A stretch of 64,000 bases of DNA from Orychophragmus violaceus (GCA_030180135.1 CM058230.1:23644067-23708066), one strand, 5' to 3'; counted from the first letter of the stretch, positions 12,754 to 24,680 are shown. Program-made: numbers and translations. The notes: generated from the sequence alone by a model not told the origin.

Positions 12754-12853
12754 AGTTGAACCTTTTTCACCACCGACTGTAAAATACCGCTCTTTGCTTC
12801 CGCCGGAGACTTCACGGATTAATCAAAGTAAAACACTTTAAACTAAAAATGTG

Positions 12854-13133
12854 AGGGTAACGGCATATCCGTGCTCGCACTCTTAGTTGCTGCGAAAATC
12901 CATGCCCATATTTTCTCATTGTGCTGAAACATTCCCACACTATCTAAATATTCGAATTACAGTCACACATTACACGATCGTCTCCAAATCATGCCTTGAC
13001 ATTAACAGCGTTAATTATGTCGTTAACTGTGATGATTAGGATGATGACTCGGATTATGAGTCGGATTAGTGTGAGAAAGAAACGACGTCGTTTTATAGTG
13101 GGGACTAAAATAAAAAAAGAGTGACCCATCTTT
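12854..13133 (+). repeat. MULE left terminal inverted repeat
   Basis: The reverse complement of 16368-16655 with few changes. Similarity ends after GTGACCCATCT. Both arms contain the palindrome-like AACGACGTCGTT block near their inner ends. Confidence 0.88.
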
Positions 13134-13303
13134 GTAATTAGAAGAAGTTGGAGTTTTAATCTTTCTCCTCCGACCAAAAATCCCATCTCGATCATATCGT
13201 CTCCGATATTAGGTTTTCTGCATTCCGACAAAACATGTTCTGAATCTTAGACAGAGCAATCGATTTGGAGTCTGATACTTTGTTTTTCGTTCATCGAACC
13301 CAA

Positions 13304-15576
13304 ATGAGGTAATGAACTCGATTTAGCTATGGATTTCACATACGGCTCGAATTTTGCTTTTGAAATTTATGTGTTATATGGGCTTTTGTGTTGATAGTGT
13401 CAAAATCATGTTAAATGACTTCCAAATCTTGTTAATTTCAGTGATTCAGACACTATTTTCCAAATACACTACAAAGGAAAATTTGAGACACTTGAAAGTG
13501 GTGTTGTGGTCTACAATGGAGGTGAATGTCACAAGCTTGAGACACAGTGTAAAGCCTTATTTAGTGGAATCAAGAAGCTACCCATATCTCTTTATGGTCA
13601 GAGAATGTGGTACAAGATGGCTTACGAAGATCTTCGACAACTCAAAGTTTTAGGTGATGGGAGTGATAGTTTTCAGAAAATGTGTGAAGCTGCCCATTGG
13701 ACTAAGTTTGTCGACATTTTTATGGAGCATGAAGACGTCGATTATGATGAGCCTGGAGCTGAAGGTGGCAATTGTGTTCCTCCGGCAGAAGCTGACAACA
13801 ACGCAGAAGCTGACACCAACAGTGTTTCAGAAGAGATTGGCGATGAGGAGAATGTATTTGAGGAAGATGCTCGGGTTGAAGCCGTAGTTGGGGAGATTTG
13901 TGAGGATGAGGAGAATGAGAATTATCAAGACACTCCTCCTAATTTAGATTCTGATGAAGAAGAAGAAAGAGGAATTCCCTATGATAGATGGAAAAGAGGG
14001 AGCGGAGAGTTAAAAATAAGACAGGTATTTGACAGTGTCAAAGAGTTCCGAGAAGCTGTATTGGAGTATGCTTTAATGGGTGGATGGAATGTTAAATTCA
14101 ATAGGTGGGGAGGACTTAAATCTGAAGCGATTTGTGCAGCAACCGTTGCGGAAGACTCAGAACCGTGTACTTGGAGAATATATTGTTCTTTTGAGGAATC
14201 AACGGGTCTATGGATGGTGAAGACATTTCAAGATGTTCATTGTTGTCATAAAGATGGTCGGTGCAGGATTTTGTCAGATTCTATAATCGCAGAGATGGTC
14301 TTGAATGATGTTAGGAATGATCCAGATATAAATCCCAATGCAATTCAGGACAAAATTCAGACTCTTTACGATATTACTCCGTCTAATGACCAATGTCGAA
14401 AGGCGAAAAAGAAGGCTTTGGATCTCATACAAGAAGAGTATGATGAGCAGTATCGAAGGCTGAAAGACTATGAGACCGAGATACAAATGTGAGTTTACCA
14501 TTTCATAACAACTGGTTTTATGTTACTTTCATTTGAATTTACATTTTTGGTTTGGATACATGACAAATAAAAATGCATCAACTGAGCTAAGAACAATCAT
14601 TGGACCTGGTGAACTAGAAGTGGTCGACCGGTTATACGTGTGTTTTGCTGTCTTACGAGACACATGGCGATCATATTGTCGACCAATATTTGGGATAGAC
14701 GGATGCTTCCTCAAAGGTACGATAAAAGGACAGCTTCTGGCAGCTGTTGGAAGGGATGGCAACAACCAAATTTACCCACTTGCTTGGGCAGTTGTGCACG
14801 TAGAGAGTACAGAGACTTGGGCATGGTTTATGCAGAAACTGAAAGTTGATCTTGGTCTTGGAAATGGTCAAGGATTTACTCTAATTTCAGATCGACAAAA
14901 GGTATAAAAGCTTGCACTAATGATTTGAATTTACAAGGTCTGAGTTTGTTCTAATTACCTGTTATGTACTTTATAGGGATTGCTTATCGCAGCAGATCAA
15001 GAGTTACCCAATGTTGAGCACCGAATGTGTGCAAGACACATTTACGGAAACTTGAAGAAGATTTTTCCGAGGAAGCCTGAGATGAAGAAGCTGTTTTGGA
15101 GAATTGTCGAGAGTTTTAACGAGGCAGATTATCAGCTGAATTTAAAAGCATTGAAAGAGTATGATGTCGAAGTATTTGATGCGCTGATGGTAAGGAGGCC
15201 AGAAACTTGTAGTCGTGCTTTTTTCACCACGACTTGTACTTGCGAAGACGCACTCAACAACAATTCCGAGTCCTACAACAGCACACTCGAGAAAGCACGT
15301 GCAATGCCTCTAGTCGAGATGCTGGAAACGATGAGAAGGCAAGCAATGATTCGGATCGACCTTAGGAAGAATAAGTCAATCAAGCATAAGGGAAAGTTTA
15401 GTGAAAAAGCTGCCAAGGTTATTGCTTCAGAGACAAAGCATAGAAGCAAGTGTCGCATTATTCCTGGATCTAATGGCGAATTTGAGGTAATTGAGGTCTG
15501 GATTAGATCAAAACACTTCAGAGACAAAGCACTTTTGATTTGTTTGTCTGGATTAGATCAAAACACATCAACTTAA
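13304..15576 (+). pseudogene. MULE transposase, C-terminus lost
   Basis: A four-exon reading works: 13304-13308 (ATGAG), 13442-14488, 14592-14901 and 14977-15576. The start MSDSDTIFQIHYKGKFE needs the 5-bp first exon and fits MULE N-termini better than the later ATG at 13506. Next come an acidic linker and the MuDR DNA-binding domain (VFDSVKEFREAV to CRILSD). The DDE-type domain follows, with GIDGCFLKG, the DGNNQIYPLAWAVV block and ISDR. The frame ends shortly after NGEFEV, where a SWIM zinc finger is expected, so the C-terminal zinc finger is missing. The intron before 14592 uses a weak acceptor (CTAAG). Without it the frame is broken. Confidence 0.82.
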
Positions 15577-15700
15577 AACACTTGATCCAAAGACTTCAAA
15601 AACAAATACTTCATGACTTCAATCCACAAATAACACGAAACAAGGTTCATACAACTTAAAACAAATCAAGTACTTGACATCAAGCTCTAACACATGAGCA

Positions 15701-16300
15701 TTAAGCCATAAAGTAGTAATAGATCATAGCAAATCCAAGTCCACACAACATCATTTTTTTGATGCTATGCACTTCAGTGATGCATTCCTTTCCTTCTCTC
15801 TCAAATTTGGCTATCTTGGTTTTCAGCTCCTGAACCTGTTTCTCATATCCAACAACGATAGCTTTCACATCCGACAAATCATTTTTAAGCCCACCAACCA
15901 TGGATTGTAAATCTTCAATATCCTCAACCATACTTTCATCAGTCCATTTGAACAGATGATGTTTATCCTACATTAATTTCAAAACACTCACAAATCATGC
16001 TCTGTATGAAAAGTGAAATTAGCAACAATAAGTGGGATGTCGAAGAGAGCTTACTCCTTCAGATCCTTTTGGGCAACAATGGAAAAGTCTTCCCGGATTT
16101 TTAGCCGTTCCAGAAGTTCTTATCAGTGAGCTTTGTCCACATCTACAAGCTTTGGGCATTCATCTTTCCCTTTCAATTCCTCGCCAGTTACCTATAATCC
16201 CAGAATCATGAATCGAAAATCAAATCCAAAATGGTTAATGAATAAGAAGAATTGATTTACCTGATACTGACGACGACGTTTGGTTTGAGGATGACGACAT
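15701..16300 (-). pseudogene. MULE-borne GRF zinc finger, coiled-coil, membrane protein, broken
   Basis: Three exon-like pieces on the minus strand: 16300-16261 (MSSSSNQTSSSVS), 16191-16055 and 15967-15701. The middle one encodes CRCGQSSLIRTSGTAKNPG then RLFHCCPKGSEG, a GRF-type zinc ribbon. The last gives HLFKWTDE, a coiled coil (VEDIEDLQSMV to KFEREG) and a hydrophobic end (MLCGLGFAMIYYYFMA). The lead-in GEELKGKDECPK is two bases out of frame with the zinc finger, and the exon 1 junction meets a stop, so the gene is broken. GRF-coiled-coil-TM proteins are common in plants and are often carried by mobile DNA. Function unknown. Confidence 0.65.
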
Positions 16301-16367
16301 TGTTCGCCGGATTGCTGAAACCCTAAGTGAGGAAGAAGAGAGTCGAGATGCAGTGGAGATGCGATTT

Positions 16368-16655
16368 TCGTCGGAGAAGATGGGTCACTTTTTTTATTTT
16401 AGTCCCCACTATAAAACGACGTCGTTTCTTTCTCACACTAATCCGACTCATAATCCGAGTCATCATCCTAATCATCACAGTTAACGACATAATTAACGAT
16501 GTTAATGTCAAGGCATGATTTGGAGACGATCGTGTAGTGTGTGATTGTAATTCGAATATTTAGATAGTGTGGGCATGTTTCAGCACAATGAAAAAATGTG
16601 GGCATGGATTTTCGCAGCAACTAAGAGTGCGGGCACGGATATGCCGTTTTCCCCT
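16368..16655 (-). repeat. MULE right terminal inverted repeat
   Basis: Mirror of 12854-13133. It ends in CCGTTTTCCCCT next to the AAAAATGTG duplication. Confidence 0.88.
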
Positions 16656-16664
16656 AAAAATGTG

Positions 16665-17184
16665 GGCTCTTCATATTCTTATATTGCGATGAGCACATTT
16701 TGCTTTTTTTATGTGCTTTATTATCACTAAGTAACTATAAAGTATGTTGTTAATGACATTGCTTTACTTTAGCTTTTTTCATGTGTGGAATATGTTTTTG
16801 AAGGTAGGACAGAGATTTGCACAAAAAAAAAAAAAAAAGGTAGGACAGAGAATTGAAGAAAATGTGAGTCTTTGACTTTTGTATTTCCTTACTATCGAAA
16901 ATGATTATATGAGCAACATATTTACATGAGTTACAATAGGGTTTTTAATCATTGGCTAAGACTGAAAATATGTTCTTAATAATGACAGGATGAGCTGTCG
17001 CTTATGGTAACACATTTGTTTCTTTTTTGAGGAAATTCTATATGCATCTTTCTTTGTTAAACTGATTGTCATGTTTATAAAGTGACTGACTTAGCTGTTG
17101 GTGAGGATCTCTTATCATTGACTCATTCTGACGTTGATTTTGCTTCTGATATTTGCAAAAACTTCAAATGGTAAAGACTTTGTA
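16665..17184. other. AT-rich spacer
   Basis: No gene is seen. The only structure is the poly(A) footprint at 16801-16851. Confidence 0.5.
16801..16851 (+). mobile_element. Minimal target-primed (LINE/SINE-type) insertion footprint
   Basis: A 15-bp direct repeat AAGGTAGGACAGAGA (16801-16815 and 16837-16851) flanks only TTTGCAC plus about 14 As. A target duplication of this length with a poly(A) tail is the mark of target-primed reverse transcription with extreme 5' truncation. Confidence 0.55.
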
Positions 17185-18190
17185 AACCACGAGGAAGCCG
17201 AATGCAGATCAAACCAAAGGAGATGAAGGATCACCATTTACCATTCGCCACCGAACAACTAGATGCGTTAAAGGCCGAAACCCCAATTCCTTAAGTCTGG
17301 GCCAGAGAACCCGACCAAAGGCAAAAGACCAATGGTAGAATATAAGAAAGAGAACCGAAAGAACTATGTCGAAGCAACCAACGGAAAGGAAAAGCATACT
17401 CCCAATGCAAAGCAACATCGTTATCCGAAGCCTACTAAAAAATATATACCACAACCATATCGTAGACAACAGAGACTCGGGCTAACCAACACGCTAACAA
17501 GCAGAACTCTAACCACCACGGATCTGACACTCTAAATCGAGATCTGACCAAAAACAAACTTAAAGAAGAGGCTAAACAAGACTGTCTAACAACCCGACAC
17601 TACACAAAACACAAGCCAGCCCTAAGGAGAACTAAACCCAAACCAAACCTAGATCTAACCAACAAAAACTAGGACCTAACATCTAACCAAACAAATCTAA
17701 GGAAACAAATCGCAAGCGACTAAACACGGCAGAGACCTCATCGATCTGGAAGAGAGACGCACGCCATAACCTCCCCAATGAAATCCCACGCGAGTAACAC
17801 AATCACCGGACGATAACAACGACGAAGGCGGAGAAGATTAGACCCAGAGGAGCACCGTCAGACCAGCTTCCACCAAGAAGAGGCTGAGACTATAGACCTG
17901 CTACACACCAAAGACCGCCACCAACAAGAGTCGCCGTAGACGACTACCAGCACCCGACGACTAAGATCCACCAGAGAGGAGGAGCATATAATGGCCATGC
18001 CGGAGAGACCAACCATCACACAAATCAAAACACAAATAAAACGACTAAAGACAAGCAGGGATGCCGACGCCGAAGCTGTATGAGCCTCCACGCGCCGACC
18101 TCGAGACCAGATCTATAAAAAAGCTTCGACGGCGCTTTAGAGTTTTACAGAGAGAACACGTCTTTGAACTTCTCCACAATCAGCACTGGT
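17185..18190 (-). repeat. Unclassified interspersed segment, about 1 kb
   Basis: This block is richer in GC than its AT-rich flanks. On the minus strand it reads as T-rich, CT-rich text with scattered short ORFs (for example 17209-17469 and 17858-18091) but no known domain. It could be a non-coding retroelement such as a Sadhu-like sequence or a decayed LINE end. I cannot identify it, and the borders are set by composition only. Confidence 0.3.
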
Positions 18191-18472
18191 TGACTAAAAA
18201 TTCATTAATGATTTTATGCCAATAGGTTTTGATTTTGAATTTTCGTAAATATAAATTCTACAGGTTAATGAATATAAGTTTATAAAGAAATTTAATTTTT
18301 GAAAACAAGTGTATCCGTTGATTGTAGTACCAAATTCTCGTAAAATAAAGGTAATATTATCGGTAAAAGTATTTATTCAAAAAGTCTATTCATATTTCAA
18401 AAACTTTAACTTAACAAGAAATATTTTTTTGCCGACAGGCCCGACACTCGGAAAGGTATTTTCTGTACGTAA
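18191..18472. other. AT-rich spacer left of the Helitron
   Basis: Low-GC sequence with no feature recognised. Confidence 0.4.
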
Positions 18473-19475
18473 TCCTATATATAATGAGAGAAGAGGGGTC
18501 ACTCTCTACCTGCCACATCAGCCCCCCTTGATTGGTCAATTTAGATCAAAATTTTCCACATCATCGTTAAACTAAAGCAAATAAAATATCTAATGTAATA
18601 TTATTTAACGTAATTAAATAAAACTGTTAAAACATAAATTCAAAATTTAAATTTAATTTATAATCTCATAAATATATAAATTTTATATATTATAAATTTT
18701 ATATATATTCCATATTTTTATATAATAAAAAAAACAAAATTAAATAAATCTCAATAAAAATGAAATAAAGAATTATAAAACTAAAAGTAAAAATAGCATT
18801 ATTAAAAAAATTACAATAATTGAAAAATATAAGCAAAAAACATAAAATTATAAATAATAGAAATAGTTATTATTAAGGAAAGAAAGAAAATATAATAAAA
18901 ATGCGATACAATGATAATAAAAAATTATACAAAATATAAGAACATAAGAAATAAAATAAAATCAATGAAATATATATATTTTATGTTAAATAAATCTAAA
19001 ATGATAACTAAATTTTTTTAAAATATAGAAATAATTATATTCAGAATAGAATGAAAATGTTACAAAATGAGATAAAATGATTATAAAAAATATAAGAACA
19101 TATGAAAAAAATAAAGTCTAAGAAATATATATATATAATTAAAATGATAACTAAAAATATTAAAATATTATGAATGAAAACTAAAAATTTAAGAGTTTGA
19201 TGAATGAAAATGTATAAATAACAAGTATATATAAATGTTTAAAATAGTTTATAAAAAAATAAAAGGATGATAAAAAGGTTGAAGGAAATAAAATTTTATA
19301 AAAAGCTCACTAAAACTTGATAATTAAAAATATTTATTCATAAAATATCTAAATTAATAATCGTATGTTAGCGCATATTCTCTATTATAAATCATTATAT
19401 TCAAAAAAAGAAACAAAAATATACAAATTCATAAATTTAAGCAAAATCCGCGCATTTGCGCGGGTTCTCTCCTAA
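18473..19475 (+). mobile_element. Non-autonomous Helitron, about 1.0 kb
   Basis: It begins TCCTATATATAATGAGAGAAG at 18473 after an A and ends CTAA at 19475 before a T, the A/T insertion site of Helitrons. A GC-rich hairpin, CCGCGCATTTGCGCGG (19448-19463), stands 8 bp before the CTRR terminus. The body is AT-rich with no helicase ORF, as in ATREP-type elements. Confidence 0.85.
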
Positions 19476-19926
19476 TAAAGAATAAAACCCAAAAAAAATA
19501 GCACAGCTTCAAATGTATAAGTAATACTATAATGTAAGATAATTAACATTTAACTTGATTACTTGTATATATAATTCAGGAACACACAACAACAACACCA
19601 ACACTACTAATATAAATGACTACGCTACAAGTTCTCATCAATGATTGAATCTTTCTATCCATACAAGTTCTGATCAATCATTGAATCTTGAAACATGTTT
19701 GTACTGTCAAGAAGAAACCAGACGTGAAGGGGAGAGGGGAATATGTAATCGAGATCATTTTATATTTCATAACAAGGGGTAGACATTATGACAATCTTCT
19801 TACAATCATAATCTAAAATGAAGGAAAATCTTGGATCACCAGATTCTTATATACACTTAGTTAAAGGTCTGGGATCTTTCTCTCCCTCTCTACACCCGTG
19901 ATGTGTGTGTCAGTTTCGCGATAGAA
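19476..19926. other. 3' flank of the RING gene
   Basis: It holds the probable 3' untranslated region of the RING gene. A partial direct repeat, ACAAGTTCT(C/G)ATCAAT(G/C)ATTGAATCTT, occurs twice at about 19627-19690. No other gene is seen. Confidence 0.45.
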
Positions 19927-21158
19927 TCATATCAAGTACTCGTTGTAGCCTAAGAAAACAGCTTCCGGATAATCTTTAGGGAGGCTATTAATGTGAAGGT
20001 AGAACCGAAGAAGATCCTCTTTCGTGACCGTCTCTGGATCCACCACATCTTCATCGCAAGTCAGCACCCATAGATCCTCTGAGTTCACTCTCTTGATGCT
20101 GCCTCGACAAAACGGGCATGACTCCGACTTGGTGTTCCAGTTCCGGTAACATTTGATGCACATGGCATGGCAACAGTTAGGTAACACCATTTTGGTGCAA
20201 GGCTCTAAGCAAATCCCGCATTCATCTTCTCTTTCTAAGTCAACGCTAGCCATGAATCTCTTGTCATACTTCTTGGTGATAGCTTTTGGATTCGGATACC
20301 ACAAGCTATCGCCTGGTAAGTCAGAGAAGTTGATATGAAGACGCTCAAGTGACGGTAATATAACACCTGCACTTACCCAAAGCCTTGTTCTATAAGACTT
20401 AAGCCAATAATAATAACAAAACACAACCGCATTCAAAAAGTCTTACCGTAAAATTCCCTGATTGTAGCTTTCCTTCCGTACCATGATAGATTCCACCGCC
20501 CATCAGCACCTACCTGCACAAGACAAATAAGAGAAACAATCAGGGATCTACCAATTCACATACACACAAACAGATATATATATATACCTTGTATATGAGT
20601 ATGTGGAAGAAATCAAAATATCTTGGAAGCAGACATGAGAGATCCATCCATTGTAGCAAGAATATGAAGAATGGAGCCAAGTTGCTGCACACCAATTTCA
20701 TTTGAAGTCGTACACCGCTCTTTCCCATGGGTATCTCAGCAGCCCTGAACCAAATTTTGACACTAATCGATTACTACTATCCTTGTAATCACATAAACTA
20801 TTTATTCTGACAACATATGCCTCAGAGACCACACACCACAGCAATATTTTTTTTTGCAATTTGACTACCATTTCCGCAAAGTTTCTAAGTTTTTTTTTTC
20901 AGTAATAATCCAAGTGGGGTTTGGCTAATTCAATTCATCAATCATAAAATTGTCAAGATAAACTATCACACCAATCATGTTGATTTGATAATCAAAACCC
21001 TAAACCCAGAAAATCAGAAACCAAAGTAAAAAAAGAAAGAAAATTGAAACGAAACCCAGATAGAATCCGATGACTCACAGTCCATTGGCGTGCTCTATGT
21101 CAGCCTCCAGAATCTTCAAAGAGTCTCTGAAAGAAGAGTTGGTCAACTGATAATACAT
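19927..21158 (-). CDS. C3HC4 RING-type protein (AT1G24440-like)
   Basis: Four exons (21158-21079, 20744-20588, 20513-20447, 20366-19927) join in frame at GT-AG sites to give 247 residues. The start MYYQLTNSSFRDSLKILEAD is followed by a hydrophobic stretch (LAPFFIFLLQW to FFHILIYK), perhaps membrane-associated. The C3HC4 RING is complete: CGIC, CCHAMCIKC and CPFC, within about residues 155-195. The tail is acidic (LTCDEDVVDPETVTKEDLL). RING proteins usually act as E3 ubiquitin ligases. The substrate is unknown. It matches from memory the locus next to NFD2 and TNO1 in A. thaliana, a strong synteny argument. Confidence 0.9.
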
Positions 21159-21750
21159 CTCCTTTCCTAAATTCCTAACCAATTATCTCTCTCTCCTCTC
21201 GATAAAGAAATTATTACACAACAAGAAGAAGAAGAACAGAGGAGATAATCCAAAGCTTGTCTCTTGAGACAGACAATCCTTGGAACCCGATAAACAAAAC
21301 AACAAACGAAATTAACACAGATACGTCTGCTTCTCTCCTCGTCTATATCTCTTCGGTTTTGCCTTATAAATTCTGGAGATATAGAAAAAGGATTAGAAGA
21401 AAAATGAAAATAAAAGTCTTTTTTTTTCTCTCCAAAAAGAAAACTTTAATTTTGGTCTCCAGTCACAGAGATCATAAATTGTAATGTTGAAACTTGAAAT
21501 GGATGATGATGGATAATGAGTGTGTTTGGAGGATGCGATTATGAGTCCTTACCTATAAATCATTATGCTATCTGTTGGCTGGTCTTCGTTACCAAATTGG
21601 CATTTTTTTATTCAACTTCTTATATAATAAAGTATTCAAGTCTTCCTCTCAGATTATTTCTAATTCAATTGTGTTAATTATGGAATCAATTATCAAGTTT
21701 TTTTTTTTTAACTATCTGTTTTTGTGTCTAATTTGGGATTTATCATTATA
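21159..21750. promoter_or_regulatory. 5' flank of the RING gene
   Basis: Contains the presumed 5' untranslated region and promoter. A CT-rich TCTCTCTCTCCTCTC tract lies about 30 bp upstream of the start codon. The ORF at 21257-21484 has no protein character. Confidence 0.4.
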
Positions 21751-21790
21751 CTAGGTTTCTTGCCCGTGCATATGCACGGACTATTTGTTT
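21751..21790 (-). mobile_element. 3' terminus of a minus-strand Helitron
   Basis: On the minus strand CCGTGCATATGCACGG forms a perfect hairpin, followed by GCAAGAAAC and then CTAG with T as the next base. This is the Helitron 3' end layout. The body should extend to the right, but I could not locate its 5' TC end. Confidence 0.65.
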
Positions 21791-22492
21791 ATTTAATAAT
21801 TTTTAATAAAAATTTATGTTATAGTTTAAACAAAAATATATATATATATATATAAGAAAAAAATAAATACCGATTACAAAATTTTGACATAAGATAATGA
21901 TTAAAATTGTGACGATCAGGTGATTTTCAGCTAAAAATGAGCCGAGTTGTAGTGTTTTTTAACCAAACAAAGAAAGAAAGGTGGCGGCTTGAGCTCATCT
22001 CTTCTCCCGGAAAAAATATCACCATCTCGATACATCGCATGAACGAAAATCTACTCATAACCGACCAGAAATCTATGATCTTTCTCAGCCTTATCAGACT
22101 CGTATCATCAAGCACTCAAAGCTTGAATTTTTTTTATTCATTTACCGGTTTTTAATGGTGTTCATATGTTTTTTGTCTCTGGCTAGATTCTTTAGTATCT
22201 AATTTGGTAAATACTATAGTAGAAATATTAGTAAACTCTTTCTCTGTTATTAAATCTATAGGATCGTGTTTACTCTGTGCTTACGCAGAAAAATAACTTG
22301 TATTTACAAATTAAATCAAGTTAAATTATATATAAAATAACTTGTGTAGCTCATTTGAGTTGTTAAATTATTTCATTTGTAAATTATATTTTGTGTTTTC
22401 TAGTAATATAATATTATTTTCATTCTTTTGTCGTGACTTTTAACTATTTTATTTGTATCTATTTTTTTTTTTTTTTAAAGTTACATATTTTA
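21791..22492. other. AT-rich sequence, probably Helitron body
   Basis: Low-GC, with no gene domain in either strand. A weak ORF (21937-22155) has no recognisable motif. It may be the body of the Helitron ending at 21751. Confidence 0.35.
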
Positions 22493-22720
22493 GAGCATCT
22501 ACATTGGTGTTACCTACCATGGGATTTTTAATTTAATTTTTTATTAATTTTTTACAGATGATAAAAAAAAAAAAACCAATAGAAACACACCACGTAGACG
22601 TAAATAGTGAAGAAACAAGTTCTAAAAATCCTAATCTAAGGAAGTATTGGGGTGGAGTTTCTTAAGTTTATCTAGGTATTAGCGCTAAAAAACCCTTAAG
22701 AAACCCCAATAGAAGTGCTC
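22493..22720. mobile_element. MITE with TTA target duplication (PIF/Harbinger-like)
   Basis: The 228-bp element has imperfect inverted ends: GAGCATCTACATTGGTG on the left and, read inverted on the right, GAGCACTTCTATTGGGG. It is bounded by TTA on both sides (22490-22492 and 22721-22723). No ORF. The superfamily call rests on TSD length and TIR style. Confidence 0.65.
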
Positions 22721-22723
22721 TTA

Positions 22724-23125
22724 GATTTTTATGTGGTTCATTCGTATTTGATATTCTTTTTTAATTTAGCTTAAAAAATATTGGCCTTTGTTATTTGTTT
22801 TGTATTTCTGAGTTTTATATTTTAATTTTAGAGCTATTTATTTTTAGACTATAATCTTTATAGCCAGGTTTATTGCAACTGAAGTGAAGCAGTTAAGTAC
22901 AATATTCATCAATAATATAATATTGTTTGTCTTTTTTTTCACTCATTTGTCGAGTATTTTATTTATACTAATTTTGTTCTTTCTTTATATAAAATCTATA
23001 TTTTAAATAGTTCATTCGTACTTAAGATTACTCTTAAATATAGTTTAAAATTATTCTTATTCAAGTCGTTTTTTAGAGATCCACCATTTTGCACACATAC
23101 GGAAGAGATTCTTCTTATACTTGTA

Positions 23126-23164
<39 letters not shown>

Positions 23165-23575
23165 TTTTTAATTGTTCGTTTTTTCCAACCATATCATCCA
23201 TAGGAAACTCTGAATTGTTTAATTTATTTCTATCTTTTAATAAAATTTTGCATTTTAGATTTTCTTATTCATTTATATTTGAAATAAGAATTGATAATAT
23301 TTTAGAGAGACGCTCCATAACTTCATAGTACGCAAATCCAAAGATTCTATTTATAGGAGGGATCCAAAAAATGTTCTTGTTTCAAGAATCTCGTGTCCCT
23401 TTCTTTTTCATTTGCAACAATGTAAGGGCTCTTTCTTCATCTTGGTCTTAGCTCATTTTCCCATTGTCTGAAGGAACACAAGTCATTAGAGCGCTAGTGA
23501 TCCTTGTTGTTGATTCTTGCCATTGTCGTTGATGTAGTCTTCGGTCAAGTCGATGTTTTCGCGATTGTTTCTTGG
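22724..23575. other. AT-rich spacer
   Basis: No gene is recognised. It includes a (TA)n microsatellite at about 23130-23161. Confidence 0.45.
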
Positions 23576-23821
23576 TTAACTTGAAATGATTTCAGCTTTT
23601 TCTGCGTTTTGATGTCTCATAGAAGAAAGGCCAGAAGCCATAGCTTGTTGAAGCCATAATTCAAACTCTTCCTCATCCTCGTCCATCATCTCCACATTAA
23701 GATCCCACGGGAACCTGCTCGAGTTTGATCTTTGCATTGTCTTTTCCAAACCAACCATGTTCACATGGAAACTTGGTGTATGTGTGTTTGGCCTACATGC
23801 CATTCCCTTCAATGGATACAT
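23576..23821 (-). CDS. Unrecognised short acidic ORF
   Basis: An 81-codon ORF with a protein-like core, RFPWDLNVEMMDEDEEEFE followed by LWLQQAMASG, which is unlike the random ORFs around it. A preceding AG (tttccatgtgaa side) and the neighbouring gene fragments suggest it is an exon or captured fragment and not a whole gene. I do not recognise the family. Confidence 0.3.
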   Translation of the reverse strand: MYPLKGMACRPNTHTPSFHVNMVGLEKTMQRSNSSRFPWDLNVEMMDEDEEEFELWLQQAMASGLSSMRHQNAEKAEIISS

Positions 23822-24356
23822 AAAAAAGTATTATATGTATCATCATCTTCACACGCTGTAAAAAGTCTAAAAGTCTTAAGGCTAATCCAACGCACTTAAG
23901 TGAAAGAAAAACCCTTTTTGGATTCTTGAGATGCGTTAGTGTAGCCAATTATGAACAAAGAGTTATCGCATCGGTTACTACTGGTAAAGAATCAGAACAC
24001 CAACATAACCTATAGCATTGGCTTGATGATATTGACCAACCCTACCTGAAAATCTTCGATGATAAACAATTCCAGTGTTAAGGTCTGAGAAAGAGAGAAT
24101 CACAGAAAAGTAAGCAGAGATATAGTCGTGAAAAATAAAAAAAGATAAGTGTTAAAGTTGGTAGTGGCTGAGCCAGGACTTCATAAATATATGAGCTACT
24201 AACATCTCCGACACCATCTGTTTATTTACCAGTCCAAAGCTTCAAGAAAACCAGGGACATCACAACTCCTTTAACCTTGGTCTTCTCAGAAGTCAGAACT
24301 AATTTGTCTTGTCTCTTGACGTAGTGGTCGTCGTTTCCTCCATTGCTGTGACTGAG
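23822..24356. other. Spacer without recognised genes
   Basis: No domain or repeat was recognised in this interval. Confidence 0.4.
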
Positions 24357-24632
24357 TCACAATCTTCTTCCTTCGTCCTCCCATGAGAACCGCTCGGTGG
24401 GGGAGAAGAGGATCTGCACAACGACCCGTAAAGGTAACCGCTCGTTTTGCACGGCGTGAGCACATGCCTCAGGTGATAATTTCACGCAATCCATTAATCG
24501 ACATATCCATTTCTTCTCACTCTTTGTTATTTCTGGATGTTGTTTTAAAACCATAGAAACTGATCTGAAGAAAGCATCATCCAAACAAAAACCATCAGCT
24601 AGATCAATAAAAAATGAAAATATATGTGATGT
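24357..24632 (-). pseudogene. NPH3-domain gene fragment
   Basis: The minus strand encodes VLKQHPEITKSEKKWICRLM, then DCVKLSPEACAHAVQNERLP and LRVVVQILF, a hallmark stretch of the NPH3 domain of plant BTB-NPH3 (NRL) adaptor proteins. A splice-acceptor-like GATCTAG precedes the first conserved residues. Homology stops just after VQILF, and no BTB domain or further exon follows. It is a single-exon relic, 1-3 kb from fragments of unrelated genes. Confidence 0.75.
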
Positions 24633-24680
24633 TGATGTAGGAATCACAAAAGCAGTAGTCTCCCACGAACCAAAACAAAA

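Larger units (their letters stand above)
12854..16655 (+). mobile_element. Complete Mutator-like element (MULE) with long TIRs
   Basis: The element is 3.8 kb, starts AGGGTAACGGCAT, ends ATGCCGTTTTCCCCT, and is flanked by a perfect 9-bp duplication AAAAATGTG (12845-12853 and 16656-16664), the MULE length. Terminal inverted repeats of about 280 bp are nearly identical. Inside are a transposase gene on the plus strand and a convergent GRF zinc-finger gene on the minus strand. Both are damaged. It inserted about 100 bp upstream of the NFD2-like start codon, so it may affect that gene's promoter. Confidence 0.9.

Noticed and set aside
13506..13516. ATG at 13506 as transposase start
   Set aside because: A 5-bp first exon at 13304 plus a GT-AG intron restores the conserved MSDSD...IFQIHYKGKFE start.
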